From positions 1-60,760 of the forward strand of contig NZ_JAUSLT010000049.1 in the NCBI RefSeq assembly GCF_030646015.1: a DNA stretch of 60,760 nt, written 5' to 3'. The position numbers were made by a program, and so were the translations under genes. The stretch's first letter is position 1; each line of letters starts with the position of its first letter. The DNA is from Bradyrhizobium sp. (lineage in GTDB: Bacteria > Pseudomonadota > Alphaproteobacteria > Rhizobiales > Xanthobacteraceae). The notes beneath the pieces were generated by a model. The model searched no databases, was not told the origin of the DNA, and worked only from the letters and a program-made list of their open reading frames with translations. Below, one piece after another: positions 44,331-53,318 of the stretch.

Positions 44331-44928
44331 GAATCAGTTCCTCGACGTCGCGCAACTGTTCCTTGCCGAAGAATATTTCCTTGCCGACGAAGAAGGTCGG
44401 CGAGCCGAACGCGCCGCGCTCGACCGCGCTTTGCGTATTCTCGATCAGCTTTGCCTTGACGTCCGCCTCCTGTGCGCGCGCGAACAGCTTTGCGGCGTCG
44501 AGACCGGACGCCGCAAGAGCCTTCATCGCCACTTCGGGGTCGTCCATCTTCTTCGGCTCGACCCACATGTGATGGAACGCGGCGTCGACGTATTGTTCGA
44601 ACACGCCCTCGAACTGCGCGGCGACGGCGGCGCGCATCAAATTGAGGGTGTTGACCGGAAAGAACGGATTCCAGACATAGGGTTTTACCTTGAATCGCTT
44701 CAGGAAGCGCTCTGTCTCCAGCTTGTTGAACTCGGGCTTGTTCTTGACGCCGGCCAGGGTTTCGCCCGGTGATCTGTTGTTGGTGGCCTTGAAGATGCCG
44801 CCGAGCAGGATCGGCACATATTCGAATTTCACGCCGATGCGCGCTTCGATCGCCGGGATCGCCTTGTGGCTGAGGAACGCATTGGGGCTGCCGACATCAA
44901 ACAGGAATTGCGGGGCGGTTGGACTCAC
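44320..44928 (-). CDS. 2-hydroxychromene-2-carboxylate isomerase family (kappa-GST/DsbA fold) protein
   Basis: 202-residue thioredoxin-fold protein. The N-terminal segment FLFDVGSPNAFLSHK carries the kappa-class active-site serine; the C-terminal AFGSPTFFVGKEIFFGKEQL is the second conserved block. The family isomerises 2-hydroxychromene-2-carboxylate in naphthalene degradation or acts as a glutathione-dependent oxidoreductase; no aromatic operon is adjacent, so function is open. The start is GTG. The 3' end is embedded in a palindromic repeat. Confidence 0.85.
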   Translation of the reverse strand: MSPTAPQFLFDVGSPNAFLSHKAIPAIEARIGVKFEYVPILLGGIFKATNNRSPGETLAGVKNKPEFNKLETERFLKRFKVKPYVWNPFFPVNTLNLMRAAVAAQFEGVFEQYVDAAFHHMWVEPKKMDDPEVAMKALAASGLDAAKLFARAQEADVKAKLIENTQSAVERGAFGSPTFFVGKEIFFGKEQLRDVEELIRGE

Positions 44929-45005
44929 AGCGGCGGTCTCCCTGATGCGACGGTTCTTATATGATCCTTGTCATTTCAACAGCCTAGCGGTTCGCCCGGA
45001 TGGGA

Positions 45006-45632
45006 TCAACCGGAGGCGCCCGGCTGCGCCGCGCGACGGAATGCCCGCTCCGCCAGCCCCGATGTGTGGGCGCGGATGTCGTCGGGCCATTCGGCGATCC
45101 GCTGTTCGAACCGGATCGCGTCGCCGGCAAACAGCGCGCGGATGGCCTCCTCGTAATGCGGTCTGTTGCCCGAGGTGACCGACATGAAGCGATAGGCAGC
45201 TTCCTGGGCCTGACGGATGCGGTCCTTGTCCTCACCGGTCCGGCTTGCCTGCTCGACCAGTTTGCGGATCGCGACCGAGGCGCCGCCGGGCTGCCTGGCC
45301 AGCCATTCCCAGTGCCGCGGCAGCAGCGTCACTTCGCGCGCGACCACGCCCAGTTTCGGCCGGCCGGGACCGCGCGGGGCGGACGCTGCGGCGGCTTCCG
45401 CCGGGATCGGCGCCCGAGCATCGTCCGGCAGCCGCGCCAGAACATCCGCCATGGAGCCGCGGAAATCGATTTCGATGGTCGCACTGGTGTTGCCGTCGAA
45501 AACGATGATCGACGCATCCCTGGTCCGGTCGAGCGCCTCCTTGGCTGCGCGCGCAACCTCGCGCAGATCGCCGGAAGCGATGCGCCGGTCGCCCTCGAAG
45601 GCGACGCAAGCCGGATCAGATCCCGGATTCAT
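45006..45632 (-). CDS. DUF2239 family protein
   Basis: 208-residue protein of unknown function. It has the DUF2239 features: an N-terminal domain ending VFDGNTSATIEIDFRGS, then GRPKLGVVAREVTLLPRHWE with a conserved HWEWLA helix, and an acid-rich helical C-terminal half. ATG at 45632 is preceded by GAGAGG. It diverges from the GST gene at 45800; the shared promoter region contains two copies of CCGGGTAATA. A third copy precedes the GIY-YIG gene. Confidence 0.87.
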   Translation of the reverse strand: MNPGSDPACVAFEGDRRIASGDLREVARAAKEALDRTRDASIIVFDGNTSATIEIDFRGSMADVLARLPDDARAPIPAEAAAASAPRGPGRPKLGVVAREVTLLPRHWEWLARQPGGASVAIRKLVEQASRTGEDKDRIRQAQEAAYRFMSVTSGNRPHYEEAIRALFAGDAIRFEQRIAEWPDDIRAHTSGLAERAFRRAAQPGASG

Positions 45633-45660
45633 GACAAACCTCTCAATTTCCCGAGGGGAT

Positions 45661-45676
45661 TATTATCCGGGTAATA
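45661..45676. promoter_or_regulatory. CCGGGTAATA motif, site 1
   Basis: TATTATCCGGGTAATA is a near-perfect palindrome centred on CCGG (only one mismatched pair). It lies 29 nt upstream of the DUF2239 start, in the divergent promoter region with the GST gene. Confidence 0.55.
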
Positions 45677-45694
45677 TAGCGACGTCAATAATGC

Positions 45695-45704
45695 CCGGGT
45701 AATA
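45695..45704. promoter_or_regulatory. CCGGGTAATA motif, site 2
   Basis: The exact 10-mer recurs 28 bp from site 1 in the same orientation. The left half is degenerate, so this is a half-site. Spacing of 28 bp places both on nearly the same face of the helix. Confidence 0.45.
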
Positions 45705-45799
45705 CAGTCCGTTTGGGTATCTCGACTTTCCGGCGTGCGGCTGGCACCACCATGCGCCGCCGCAACCGACGCGCCACGCCACGCCCCTTGGGAGACGCC

Positions 45800-46465
45800 A
45801 TGCTCACCGTCCATCACCTCAACAACTCCCGCTCCCAGCGCGTGCTGTGGCTGCTGGAAGAACTTGGCGTTCCCTACGAGATCGTCCGTTATCAGCGTCA
45901 GCCGGACATGCGGGCGCCGGCGGAACTGCGCGCGGTGCATCCGCTCGGCAAATCGCCTGTCATTACCGACAACGGGAACACGGTCGCTGAGTCCGGCGCG
46001 ATTGCCGAATACATCATCGAGACCTATGGCGAAGGACGCTTGATTCCACCGGCCAAAACGCCGGAGCGGCTGCGCTATACCTATTGGCTGCACTACGCCG
46101 AGGGATCGGCGATGTCGCCGCTGCTGCTGAAACTGTTGTTCACGCTGATGCCGAAGCGCGCGCCGGCGCTGCTGCGTCCGCTGGTGCGCAAGGTCTGCAA
46201 TCAGGCGCTGACCGCGCTGGTCAATCCACAGATCAAGCAGCACATGGCCTATTGGGAGAGCGAGCTCGGGAAAAGCGAGTGGTTCGCCGGCAATGAATTT
46301 TCCGCCGCCGACATCCAGATGAGTTTTCCGCTGGAGGCCGCCGCCGCGCGCGGCGGACTCGAGCAAGGCCACCCCAGGGCGATGGCATTTCTCGACCGCA
46401 TTCACGCCCGTCCGGCCTACAAGCGGGCGCTGGAAAAGGGTGGGCCGTACACGGTTGGACGGTGA
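45800..46465 (+). CDS. Glutathione S-transferase
   Basis: 221-residue cytosolic GST. The N-terminal thioredoxin-like domain reads LNNSRSQRVLWLLEELGVPY, with the probable glutathione-activating serine, and PLGKSPVITDNGNTVAESGA (Ser contacts glutathione). The C-terminal helical domain ends in RPAYKRALEKGG. ATG at 45800 has GGGAGACGCC upstream. Two regulatory-looking CCGGGTAATA boxes lie between it and the divergent DUF2239 gene. Its substrate is not predictable. Confidence 0.9.
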   Translation: MLTVHHLNNSRSQRVLWLLEELGVPYEIVRYQRQPDMRAPAELRAVHPLGKSPVITDNGNTVAESGAIAEYIIETYGEGRLIPPAKTPERLRYTYWLHYAEGSAMSPLLLKLLFTLMPKRAPALLRPLVRKVCNQALTALVNPQIKQHMAYWESELGKSEWFAGNEFSAADIQMSFPLEAAAARGGLEQGHPRAMAFLDRIHARPAYKRALEKGGPYTVGR

Positions 46466-46539
46466 TGGTTGGCCGCCGGCTGGCTCCCCAGGGAGCATTC
46501 GCCGTTCTCCCAAGCCATTGCTGCATTTAGCATAAATAA

Positions 46540-46549
46540 TATTACCCGG
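46540..46549. promoter_or_regulatory. CCGGGTAATA motif, site 3
   Basis: TATTACCCGG is the exact reverse complement of CCGGGTAATA, sited 70 nt before the GIY-YIG gene in an AT-rich stretch. The remaining half (ATTAA) extends partial symmetry around CCGG. Confidence 0.5.
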
Positions 46550-46619
46550 ATTAAATTGACAACCAGAGGGGCGTCTGCTATCGCCACCGCCAACGGGCAG
46601 ACTTTCCCCGAGGGCCGTC

Positions 46620-46955
46620 ATGAAAAGCGAAGACAAGAAGGCGGCCATCACCGCTTACAAGGAGCGCAAAACCGTCGCGGGAATCTATGTCGTCCGCTGC
46701 GGCGCCTCCGGTCAGGCCTGGGTCGGCCAGACGCCCAATCTCGACACCATCCAAAACCGGATCTGGTTTGGCTTGCGAATGGGCAGCCATGCCAACCGCG
46801 ATCTGCAGAGCGCGTGGGCCGCGCATGGCGGCGATAGCTTCTCCTTCGAGGCGATCGAACGGCTGAAGGATGAGGAACTCGCCTACGTGAGAGACGCGCT
46901 GCTGAAGGAGCGCGCGGCGCATTGGCGGTCGACGCTGAACGGGTTGGCGATCTAA
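46620..46955 (+). CDS. GIY-YIG nuclease family protein
   Basis: 111-residue single-domain protein. The nuclease core begins AGIYVVRCGASGQAWVGQT, matching GIY-x10-YIG except that the second tyrosine is tryptophan (WVG). The downstream arginine-containing helix (RIWFGLRMGSH) and the ERLKDEELAYVRDALLKE helix follow. Short family members of this kind are of unknown role and not clearly active nucleases. ATG at 46620. The shared CCGGGTAATA box in its promoter suggests co-regulation with DUF2239/GST. Confidence 0.82.
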   Translation: MKSEDKKAAITAYKERKTVAGIYVVRCGASGQAWVGQTPNLDTIQNRIWFGLRMGSHANRDLQSAWAAHGGDSFSFEAIERLKDEELAYVRDALLKERAAHWRSTLNGLAI

Positions 46956-46967
46956 CAGACAGAGCCC

Positions 46968-47074
46968 GTAGCCCGGATGGAGCCCTTGCGTAATCCGGGC
47001 CAGCCTCACATCCGTTCCCGGATTACGCAACAGGGCGGCGCTTCGCGCCGTCCTATTGCTCCATCCGGGCTACG
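46968..47074. repeat. Palindromic repeat, GTAGCCCGGATGGAG family
   Basis: Outer arms GTAGCCCGGATGGAG and CTCCATCCGGGCTAC are perfectly inverted; inner arms TTGCGTAATCCGGG and CCCGGATTACGCAA form a second pair. An extra short palindrome GGGCGGCGC...GCGCCGTCC lies inside. Between the convergent GIY-YIG and chemoreceptor genes. Confidence 0.85.
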
Positions 47075-47104
47075 AAGTTGCTTCGCCCGCGCGCTCCCGG
47101 CTCG

Positions 47105-48796
47105 TTACGCGGCGCGGATCTTGTCGAGGAAGCCGTTGACGTTGGCCCGAAGCTTGTCGGCCTGACGGCTGAGATCGTCGGCCGCGGTGAGCACCTCGCC
47201 GGCCGCGGTGCCGGTCTCCTGCGCGGCCTCGTTCACCCCGGCGATATTGACAGCGACGCCACTGGTGCCTTGCGCCACCAGCTGGATGTTGTTGGAAATA
47301 TCCCGCGTCGCGGCGCCCTGCTGCTCGACTGCTGCGGCAATCGCCGACGCGATTTCGTTCATCTGGCGGATGGTACCGCCAATCGCCTTGATCGCCTCGA
47401 CCGCGTTGCCGGTCTCGCCCTGAATGGCGGCGATCTGCGTCGAGATATCCTCGGTCGCCTTGGCGGTTTGAGTGGCCAGCGCCTTGACCTCGCTCGCCAC
47501 GACCGCAAAGCCCCGGCCAGCTTCTCCGGCCCGCGCGGCTTCGATGGTCGCGTTGAGCGCCAGCAGGTTGGTCTGCGAGGCGATGTTCTGAATCAGCGCG
47601 ACCACGTCGCCGATCTTCTGCGCCGTGTCCGCCAGCCCCTGGATGGTGGCGTTGGTGCGTTCCGCCTCGACCACCGCCGTAGAGGCGAATTCGGCCGACT
47701 GCGTCACCTGACGCGAGATCTCGTTGGTGGAGGCGTGCAACTGCTCGGTCGCCGCCGCCACGGTCGACACATTGGACGACGTCTGGTCCGAGGTGGTGGT
47801 AACCGCGGTGGCTTGCCGGCTGGTTTCCTCGGCCGTGGCCGACATGCTGCCTGCTGTCGCGTGCATCTCCGTCGACGCGGCGGTCAGGGTGTCCAGTGCC
47901 TCGCAAACCTGCTCGTCAAAGACGGCGATGTAACCTTCGACGGCAAGCTGCCGCTTCTGCTTTTGCTCCTGCTGTTCGCGCTGCTCGGCCTCGAGGCGGC
48001 GCGCCGTGATCGCGTTCTCCTTGAACACCTGCAACGACCGCGCCAGCCCGCCGACCTCGTCGGCGCGATCGGCGCCGTCGACCAGGATGTCGAGATCGCC
48101 GTTGGCGAGCTTGGTCATCTCGCCCGTCATCGCGGCGAGCGGGCGGGAAATCTGATAGAGCGCGATCCAGCCGAGCACGCCGAAGGCGCAGACCAGCCCC
48201 GCAGCGGCGCCGATCACCAGCCACGCGCGGGTCTGCGCGGCCATGGCCACGCTGGCGTCGCGCGCCTCCCGCATTTTCTCCACGTTCATGGCGATCAGCT
48301 TGCTGACCGCACCGATGGCGACCTGGCGATGCTTGGCGGCGACTCCGCGCGAATGGTCAAAGGCTTCCTTCACCTTGCCCGCTAGCGCGAGTGCGAACAC
48401 CTGGGCACTCGCTTCGCGCCGACCGATGACGGCGGTGCGGAAAGTCTCGATCAGAGCGCGCTGTTCCGCTTCCTGGGTGATGGCCTCAAATCGCTTGATG
48501 GCGTCAAGGGTGGCGGCAGTCGCCTTGTCGTAAAGCGCGATATGTCCCTTCGCCACCTTTTCCTCGTCGCTGAGGATCACGTTCTTTTCGCTGATGGCGG
48601 CATTATTGAAGGCGCTCTCGGCCTGAAGCGCGAGCTGCACCCGCGTGGCGTTGCCGTCCACCAGAGCCGCCGCGGTGTCTGACAATTGGGTCACCGCCAG
48701 CGAGGCATAAAGCACGATCCCGATCGATACGACCGCGACGATGGTCGCTGGGACCGCAATTTTGGCAATGATCGCAATATTGCGGAACCCAATCAT
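47105..48796 (-). CDS. Methyl-accepting chemotaxis protein
   Basis: 563-residue membrane chemoreceptor. TM1 is about residues 8-28; a helical extracytoplasmic sensor domain with two-helix-bundle character (residues 40-190) follows; TM2 is the [17 protein letters not shown] stretch near 200; then HAMP and a long coiled-coil signalling tip. The tip hallmark [18 protein letters not shown] is intact, so it can contact CheA/CheW. ATG at 48796 is chosen, with GGAGAG upstream; longer frames add non-family residues. Its C-terminus KIRAA resembles that of the pseudogene at 33948, but there is no CheR-docking pentapeptide. Confidence 0.93.
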   Translation of the reverse strand: MIGFRNIAIIAKIAVPATIVAVVSIGIVLYASLAVTQLSDTAAALVDGNATRVQLALQAESAFNNAAISEKNVILSDEEKVAKGHIALYDKATAATLDAIKRFEAITQEAEQRALIETFRTAVIGRREASAQVFALALAGKVKEAFDHSRGVAAKHRQVAIGAVSKLIAMNVEKMREARDASVAMAAQTRAWLVIGAAAGLVCAFGVLGWIALYQISRPLAAMTGEMTKLANGDLDILVDGADRADEVGGLARSLQVFKENAITARRLEAEQREQQEQKQKRQLAVEGYIAVFDEQVCEALDTLTAASTEMHATAGSMSATAEETSRQATAVTTTSDQTSSNVSTVAAATEQLHASTNEISRQVTQSAEFASTAVVEAERTNATIQGLADTAQKIGDVVALIQNIASQTNLLALNATIEAARAGEAGRGFAVVASEVKALATQTAKATEDISTQIAAIQGETGNAVEAIKAIGGTIRQMNEIASAIAAAVEQQGAATRDISNNIQLVAQGTSGVAVNIAGVNEAAQETGTAAGEVLTAADDLSRQADKLRANVNGFLDKIRAA

Positions 48797-48955
48797 GTCG
48801 TCTCTCCGATTAAGAAAGATTGACCAATACCGCGCAGATCTTAAGAACTTTGGAACGCTTGCGCCCCGTAGTATTACGGGATCGGGGTCAGGTGAGGCGA
48901 GCGCCAGCACCGGAGCCATGATGCGAGGCGCTGCGCCGGCTCATTCAACCCTGCA

Positions 48956-50353
48956 TCACGGCCGCGTGGCTGATATCACTTCGCTGACCAGGCGACCGAG
49001 CCCCCTTATGTCGCCGGTGGGGTCGACGGAGTCGCCGAGCCGGACGATCACGAGGTTGTGCGATGGCAGGATGACGACGCGCTGGCCGAGATCGCCGGAC
49101 GCAAAGAATGCGTCGTGCGGAATCCCGAGCCCGATGCGCCCTTTCGCGTTCGGGTGCTCGCTGCGATTGGTCCAGAAGCCTGCGGCGTAGTCCGAACCGG
49201 GTGAGGCGGCGATGCAAAAATCCACCCAGTCCTCGTGCAGGAGACGTTTGCCGCCGACCACGCCGTCATTGAGGTAGAGCAGGCCGAACCGCGCCCAGTC
49301 CCTGGCGCTCGCCAGCATCCAGTTCGATCCCTGCAGCGTGCCGACGCCGTCGAACTCCAGCGTCACGTGGCGCATTCCCAGCGGACTGAACAATTCGCGC
49401 CACGCGAAGGCCAGCGTCTGCTCGGGGCCACCGACGGCGTCGCGGACGATCCGGGCCAGCAACTGCGTGGTCGCGCTGGAATAATGCCATCGGGATCCCG
49501 GCGGCGCGATCAGTTTTGCCCTCACGGCAAAACCGGCCATGTCGTCATGCAAGGACATCTGGCTCGATGGATCGAAGCCGGAATTGGTTTCATCCAGCGC
49601 GAGGCCCGATGTCATGCGCATCAGATGCTCGACTTCGATCTCGCGTCGGGGGTCGGAAGCCGCCCGCCATTCCGGAATCGGCGCCGGCATCGACGGCGTG
49701 ACTAGGCCTTGCTGGGTCAGTATCCCGATCAGGGCGTTGACCACGGACTTGGTCATGGAGAAGCCGAGCAGCGGCGTATCGACACTGACGCCGGCGGCAT
49801 AGCGTTCGGCGATGACGCGGCCGTCATGCACCACGACCACCGCCTTGGTCCGCCGCAACGGCGGTGCGGCCGGTTCCTCGAAGGCATGGTCGAGTGCGGC
49901 CCTCAGGGCGGGATCGGATGGCTCGACCACGCGAGGTCCCGCGATCTCGGGAAGAAGCGGTGGCGTTTTCGGCACCTTCAGCGCCTGCAGATCGCTTCTC
50001 AGCAGATAGGGCGGATTCGATCCATGCAATTCGATGCAGCCCTGGCCTTCATGAAACGCCGCGCGGCTGCGGAAGAATCCAAAAGTCGAAGCTTCGACGG
50101 TTTTTGCGGTTGCATCGAGACGATAGCCGAGCAGATAGCGCAGCCGGCGGATACCGGCCCGATCGTTGCCCTCCTCAAACACCGTTTGCGGATCGAGGCC
50201 GGAGATGAAGACTTTGACGCAGAGGTTATGGGCGACGACGCCGGTGGCGACGCGAATGGCGCGATCGGGGCGAAAAATGACCGCCGCCGCCGCGGCGCCT
50301 GCCACCAGGAGCGCCGTGACGACTGCGCCGGCCATGAGTTTTCGCAGGACCAC
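48956..50353 (-). CDS. Beta-lactamase-fold serine hydrolase
   Basis: 465-residue extracytoplasmic hydrolase. An N-terminal helix (AGAVVTALLVAGAAAAAVIF) serves as signal or anchor, and about 170 residues precede the catalytic domain. The active site is S199-x-x-K202 in FSMTKS, with the tyrosine motif HYSSATTQ (Y-S-S in place of Y-x-N). The family includes beta-lactamases, esterases and 6-aminohexanoate-dimer hydrolases; substrate unknown. The GTG start has GGAGGA upstream. Its start is 15 nt after the SDR stop, making an SDR-hydrolase operon. Confidence 0.87.
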   Translation of the reverse strand: MVLRKLMAGAVVTALLVAGAAAAAVIFRPDRAIRVATGVVAHNLCVKVFISGLDPQTVFEEGNDRAGIRRLRYLLGYRLDATAKTVEASTFGFFRSRAAFHEGQGCIELHGSNPPYLLRSDLQALKVPKTPPLLPEIAGPRVVEPSDPALRAALDHAFEEPAAPPLRRTKAVVVVHDGRVIAERYAAGVSVDTPLLGFSMTKSVVNALIGILTQQGLVTPSMPAPIPEWRAASDPRREIEVEHLMRMTSGLALDETNSGFDPSSQMSLHDDMAGFAVRAKLIAPPGSRWHYSSATTQLLARIVRDAVGGPEQTLAFAWRELFSPLGMRHVTLEFDGVGTLQGSNWMLASARDWARFGLLYLNDGVVGGKRLLHEDWVDFCIAASPGSDYAAGFWTNRSEHPNAKGRIGLGIPHDAFFASGDLGQRVVILPSHNLVIVRLGDSVDPTGDIRGLGRLVSEVISATRP

Positions 50354-50368
50354 GCGTCCTCCCCCCGA

Positions 50369-51265
50369 TCAGCGCCCCTTCTGCGCCTCGCCCACGGAAG
50401 GCAGCGCCCTCACGCTGACGCCGGGCGGCGGCAAATCGTCGTCGGGTACGAAGAAATCCGACATCAGGGGCACCGAAGGATCGACCCGGTAATGCTCGAA
50501 ATCGCGCACGCCGCTTTCATAGAGCACCTTGTCGTCGATGCAGAACTGCCCGGTGAATTCGCGCGACGGTTTGGTAAAGATGACGTAGGCGGCATCGCCC
50601 ATGATGTCAGGGGTGCGGCTGGCGCGCATCATGGCGTCGCCGCCGAGCAGATTTCCGACGGCCGCGGTGGCGATGGTGGTGCGCGGCCACAGCGCGTTGA
50701 CGGCGACGCCGGCCGATTTCAGTTCACCGGCCAGACCCAGCACGCACATGCTCATGCCGAACTTCGCCATGGTGTAGGCGGTGGAATGCTCGAACCATTT
50801 CGTCTGCATGTCGAGCGGCGGCGACAGCATCAGGATGTGCGGGTTTTCCGCCTTCTTGAGATGCGGGATACAATATTTCGACACCATGAAGGTGCCGCGG
50901 GTGTTGATTCCCATCATCAGGTCGAACCGCTTCATGTCGGTGCCCTGCGAATTGGTCAGGCTGATGGCGCTCGCATTGTTGACGCAGATGTCGATGCCGC
51001 CGAATTCGGCGACCGTCTGGTCGATCGCCGCCATCACCTGGGCTTCCTCGCGGATATCGCACAGGATCGGCAGCGCCTTGCCGCCGGCGGCGCGGACCTC
51101 TTCGGCGGCGGTGTAGATGGTGCCCTTCAGTCTCGGATGCGGCTCCGCGGTCTTGGCGGCGATCGCGACATTGGCGCCGTCGCGCGCGGCGCGCAGCGCG
51201 ATCGCAAGCCCAATGCCCCGGCTGCCGCCGGAGACGAACAGCGTCTTGCCCTTGAGTGACGTCAT
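50369..51265 (-). CDS. Short-chain dehydrogenase/reductase, HSDL2-like
   Basis: 298-residue SDR. N-terminal glycine motif LFVSGGSRGIGLAIALR, NNAS (residues in VNNASAISL), and catalytic YTMAKF for Y-x-x-x-K. The C-terminal extension contains IMGDAAYVIFTKPSREFTGQF, seen in the hydroxysteroid dehydrogenase-like 2 subgroup of uncertain substrate (fatty acid or sterol related). ATG at 51265 follows GGGGAG. First gene of a two-gene operon with the serine hydrolase. Confidence 0.88.
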   Translation of the reverse strand: MTSLKGKTLFVSGGSRGIGLAIALRAARDGANVAIAAKTAEPHPRLKGTIYTAAEEVRAAGGKALPILCDIREEAQVMAAIDQTVAEFGGIDICVNNASAISLTNSQGTDMKRFDLMMGINTRGTFMVSKYCIPHLKKAENPHILMLSPPLDMQTKWFEHSTAYTMAKFGMSMCVLGLAGELKSAGVAVNALWPRTTIATAAVGNLLGGDAMMRASRTPDIMGDAAYVIFTKPSREFTGQFCIDDKVLYESGVRDFEHYRVDPSVPLMSDFFVPDDDLPPPGVSVRALPSVGEAQKGR

Positions 51266-51303
51266 GTTTTTCTCCCCTGCCATGGTCTTTGCCAGCAGTG
51301 CTT

Positions 51304-51423
51304 GCGGCCCATCCTTCGAGACGGCCACTTTGTGGCCTCCTCAGGATGAGGTTTAGCTTGTTGAAACACAACAACCTCATGCTGAGGAGCGGCCTCTTGG
51401 CCGCGTCTCGAAGCATGGGCCGC
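51304..51423. repeat. Palindromic repeat, CCATCCTTCGAGACG family
   Basis: Left arm GCGGCCCATCCTTCGAGACG, then GGCCTCCTCAGGATGAGGTT; right arm AACCTCATGCTGAGGAGCGG, then CGTCTCGAAGCATGGGCCGC. A related element is at 57954. It lies between the SDR and gamma-glutamyltransferase genes, both on the minus strand. Confidence 0.8.
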
Positions 51424-51446
51424 AGGCACCGATGGTTTGATCAGCC

Positions 51447-53207
51447 CTATTGCCCCGCGGCTTCCGCGCCACGGGTACGCGGATCGGGGGCGCCGAGCAA
51501 TCCGTTCGGCGTCACCGCGATCGAATTGGCCGAGGTCTGGCCTAGCGGCTCGATCACCTCGTGGCCCCTGGCCCGCAGCTCAGCCAGGGCGTCGTCGGCG
51601 AAACCCCGTTCGATCCGCACCACATCCGGCAGCCATTGGTGATGCAGGCGCGGCGCCGCCACGGCAGTTGCGACATCCATTTTGTAATCGAGCACGTTGA
51701 CGATGACCTGCAGCACCGTCGAGATGATGCGGCTGCCGCCCGGCGAGCCCGTCACCAGCACTGGCTTGCCGTCTTTCAGCACGATGGTCGGCGACATCGA
51801 CGACAGCGGCCGTTTGCCGGGTCCCGGCAAATTGGCTTCGAACCCGACCAGGCCAAAGGCATTGGAGGCGCCGGGCGCGGCGGTGAAGTCGTCGAGCTCG
51901 TTGTTGAGCAGCACGCCGGTGCCGTCGGCGATCAGGCCGACCCCATAGGGAAAATTCAGCGTATAGGTGTTGCTGACGGCGTTGCCGCGGCTGTCCACCA
52001 CCGAATAATGCGTGGTGTTGCTGCTTTCGCGCGGTGGCGCCGGCGGCGTCGCCGACAGTGCATCGGTCCACGGCGTGGCGCGGTCGAGGTCGATGCTGGC
52101 GCGCTGTTGGGCAGCGTATTCCTTCGACATCAGCGTCGCCACCGGCGCGCTGATGAAATCGGGATCACCGAGATAGCGCGCCCGATCGGCATAGGCGCGC
52201 TTCATCGCCTCGATCATGACATGCAGCGAGGGCGCCGATCCCTGCTTCATGTCGCCAAGCGCAAACCCTTCCAGAATGTTCAGTGTCTCCAGCAGCACGA
52301 CGCCACCCGACGATGGCGGCGGCATCGAGATGATCTCGTAACCGCGGTAGCTGCCGCGTACCGGCGCGCGGATCACCGGCTGATAGGATTTGAGGTCGTC
52401 AACCGTCATGATGCCGCCGGCGTTGCGAACCCCGGCCGCCAGTTTTTCCGCGACCATCCCATCGTAAAATCCGCGGGCTCCCTGCGTCGCGATGGCCGCG
52501 AGCGTCGCCGCCAGATCTGTCTGAACCAGGGTGTCGCCTTCCCGCAGCGAACTGCCGTCGGCGCGGGAAAATACCTTTGCCGAGGCCGGCCAGCGCGACA
52601 GCCGCCGCGCAATGCCGGGCAGCGTGTCGGCCATGTCGTCGGCAATGACAAAGCCGTCGCGCGCGAGCTCGATGGCCGGCTCAAGCAGATCCGCCAGCGT
52701 GAATTTTCCCGAGCCGTATTTCGTCAGCGCCAGCGCCAGGCCCGCGACAGTGCCGGGCACGCCGATGCTGAGCGCGGAATCGCGCGATTTCGCGATGTCG
52801 GGCTTGCCGTCGGCGCCGAGGAAGATGTCGCGCGTCGTCGCGGCAGGCGCGGTCTCGCGGTAGTCGATGGCGACGTCCTCGCCGTGCTCCGCCGAGTGGA
52901 TGATCATGAAGCCGCCGCCGCCGATATTTCCCGCGCGCGGATAGGTGACGGCCAGCGCAAAGCCGGTCGCAACAGCGGCGTCGACCGCATTGCCGCCCTG
53001 CCGCAGGATATCGGCGCCTATTTGCGCGCCGATTTTCTCCTGCGCCACCACCATGCCGTGCTCGGCGGAAACGGCGTGAGCCGCGCCGGTGGGGATGTAG
53101 GCGCGGCGCTCCTGCGCGCCTGCGGGCACGCCCAATGCAACAACCAGTGCGATTGCGGCGAGGAATGTGCGCCGTTCGGCTGTGAACGAAACCATCAAAC
53201 CATCCAT
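51447..53207 (-). CDS. ggt: Gamma-glutamyltransferase
   Basis: 586-residue periplasmic enzyme of glutathione salvage. A signal peptide (FLAAIALVVALGVPAGA) precedes the Ntn-hydrolase precursor. The autocleavage nucleophile is T399 in SSNTTHYSVVD, giving a large and a small subunit. The small-subunit substrate motifs PLSSMSPTIVLKDG and GSPGGSRII are conserved, and the large subunit has ATGFALAVTYPRAGNIGGGGF. Full-length and probably functional. The start codon is ATG at 53207. Confidence 0.94.
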   Translation of the reverse strand: MDGLMVSFTAERRTFLAAIALVVALGVPAGAQERRAYIPTGAAHAVSAEHGMVVAQEKIGAQIGADILRQGGNAVDAAVATGFALAVTYPRAGNIGGGGFMIIHSAEHGEDVAIDYRETAPAATTRDIFLGADGKPDIAKSRDSALSIGVPGTVAGLALALTKYGSGKFTLADLLEPAIELARDGFVIADDMADTLPGIARRLSRWPASAKVFSRADGSSLREGDTLVQTDLAATLAAIATQGARGFYDGMVAEKLAAGVRNAGGIMTVDDLKSYQPVIRAPVRGSYRGYEIISMPPPSSGGVVLLETLNILEGFALGDMKQGSAPSLHVMIEAMKRAYADRARYLGDPDFISAPVATLMSKEYAAQQRASIDLDRATPWTDALSATPPAPPRESSNTTHYSVVDSRGNAVSNTYTLNFPYGVGLIADGTGVLLNNELDDFTAAPGASNAFGLVGFEANLPGPGKRPLSSMSPTIVLKDGKPVLVTGSPGGSRIISTVLQVIVNVLDYKMDVATAVAAPRLHHQWLPDVVRIERGFADDALAELRARGHEVIEPLGQTSANSIAVTPNGLLGAPDPRTRGAEAAGQ

Positions 53208-53318
53208 TGTGGGCCGGGATCAGTGAAATGACGCGGTCTCTTTGCCGCCACGAATGCTATATGAGTTCCAATGCGGGGGGCAAAACGCCTCTTCGTGATT
53301 CGACAGAAGATTTTGAGC

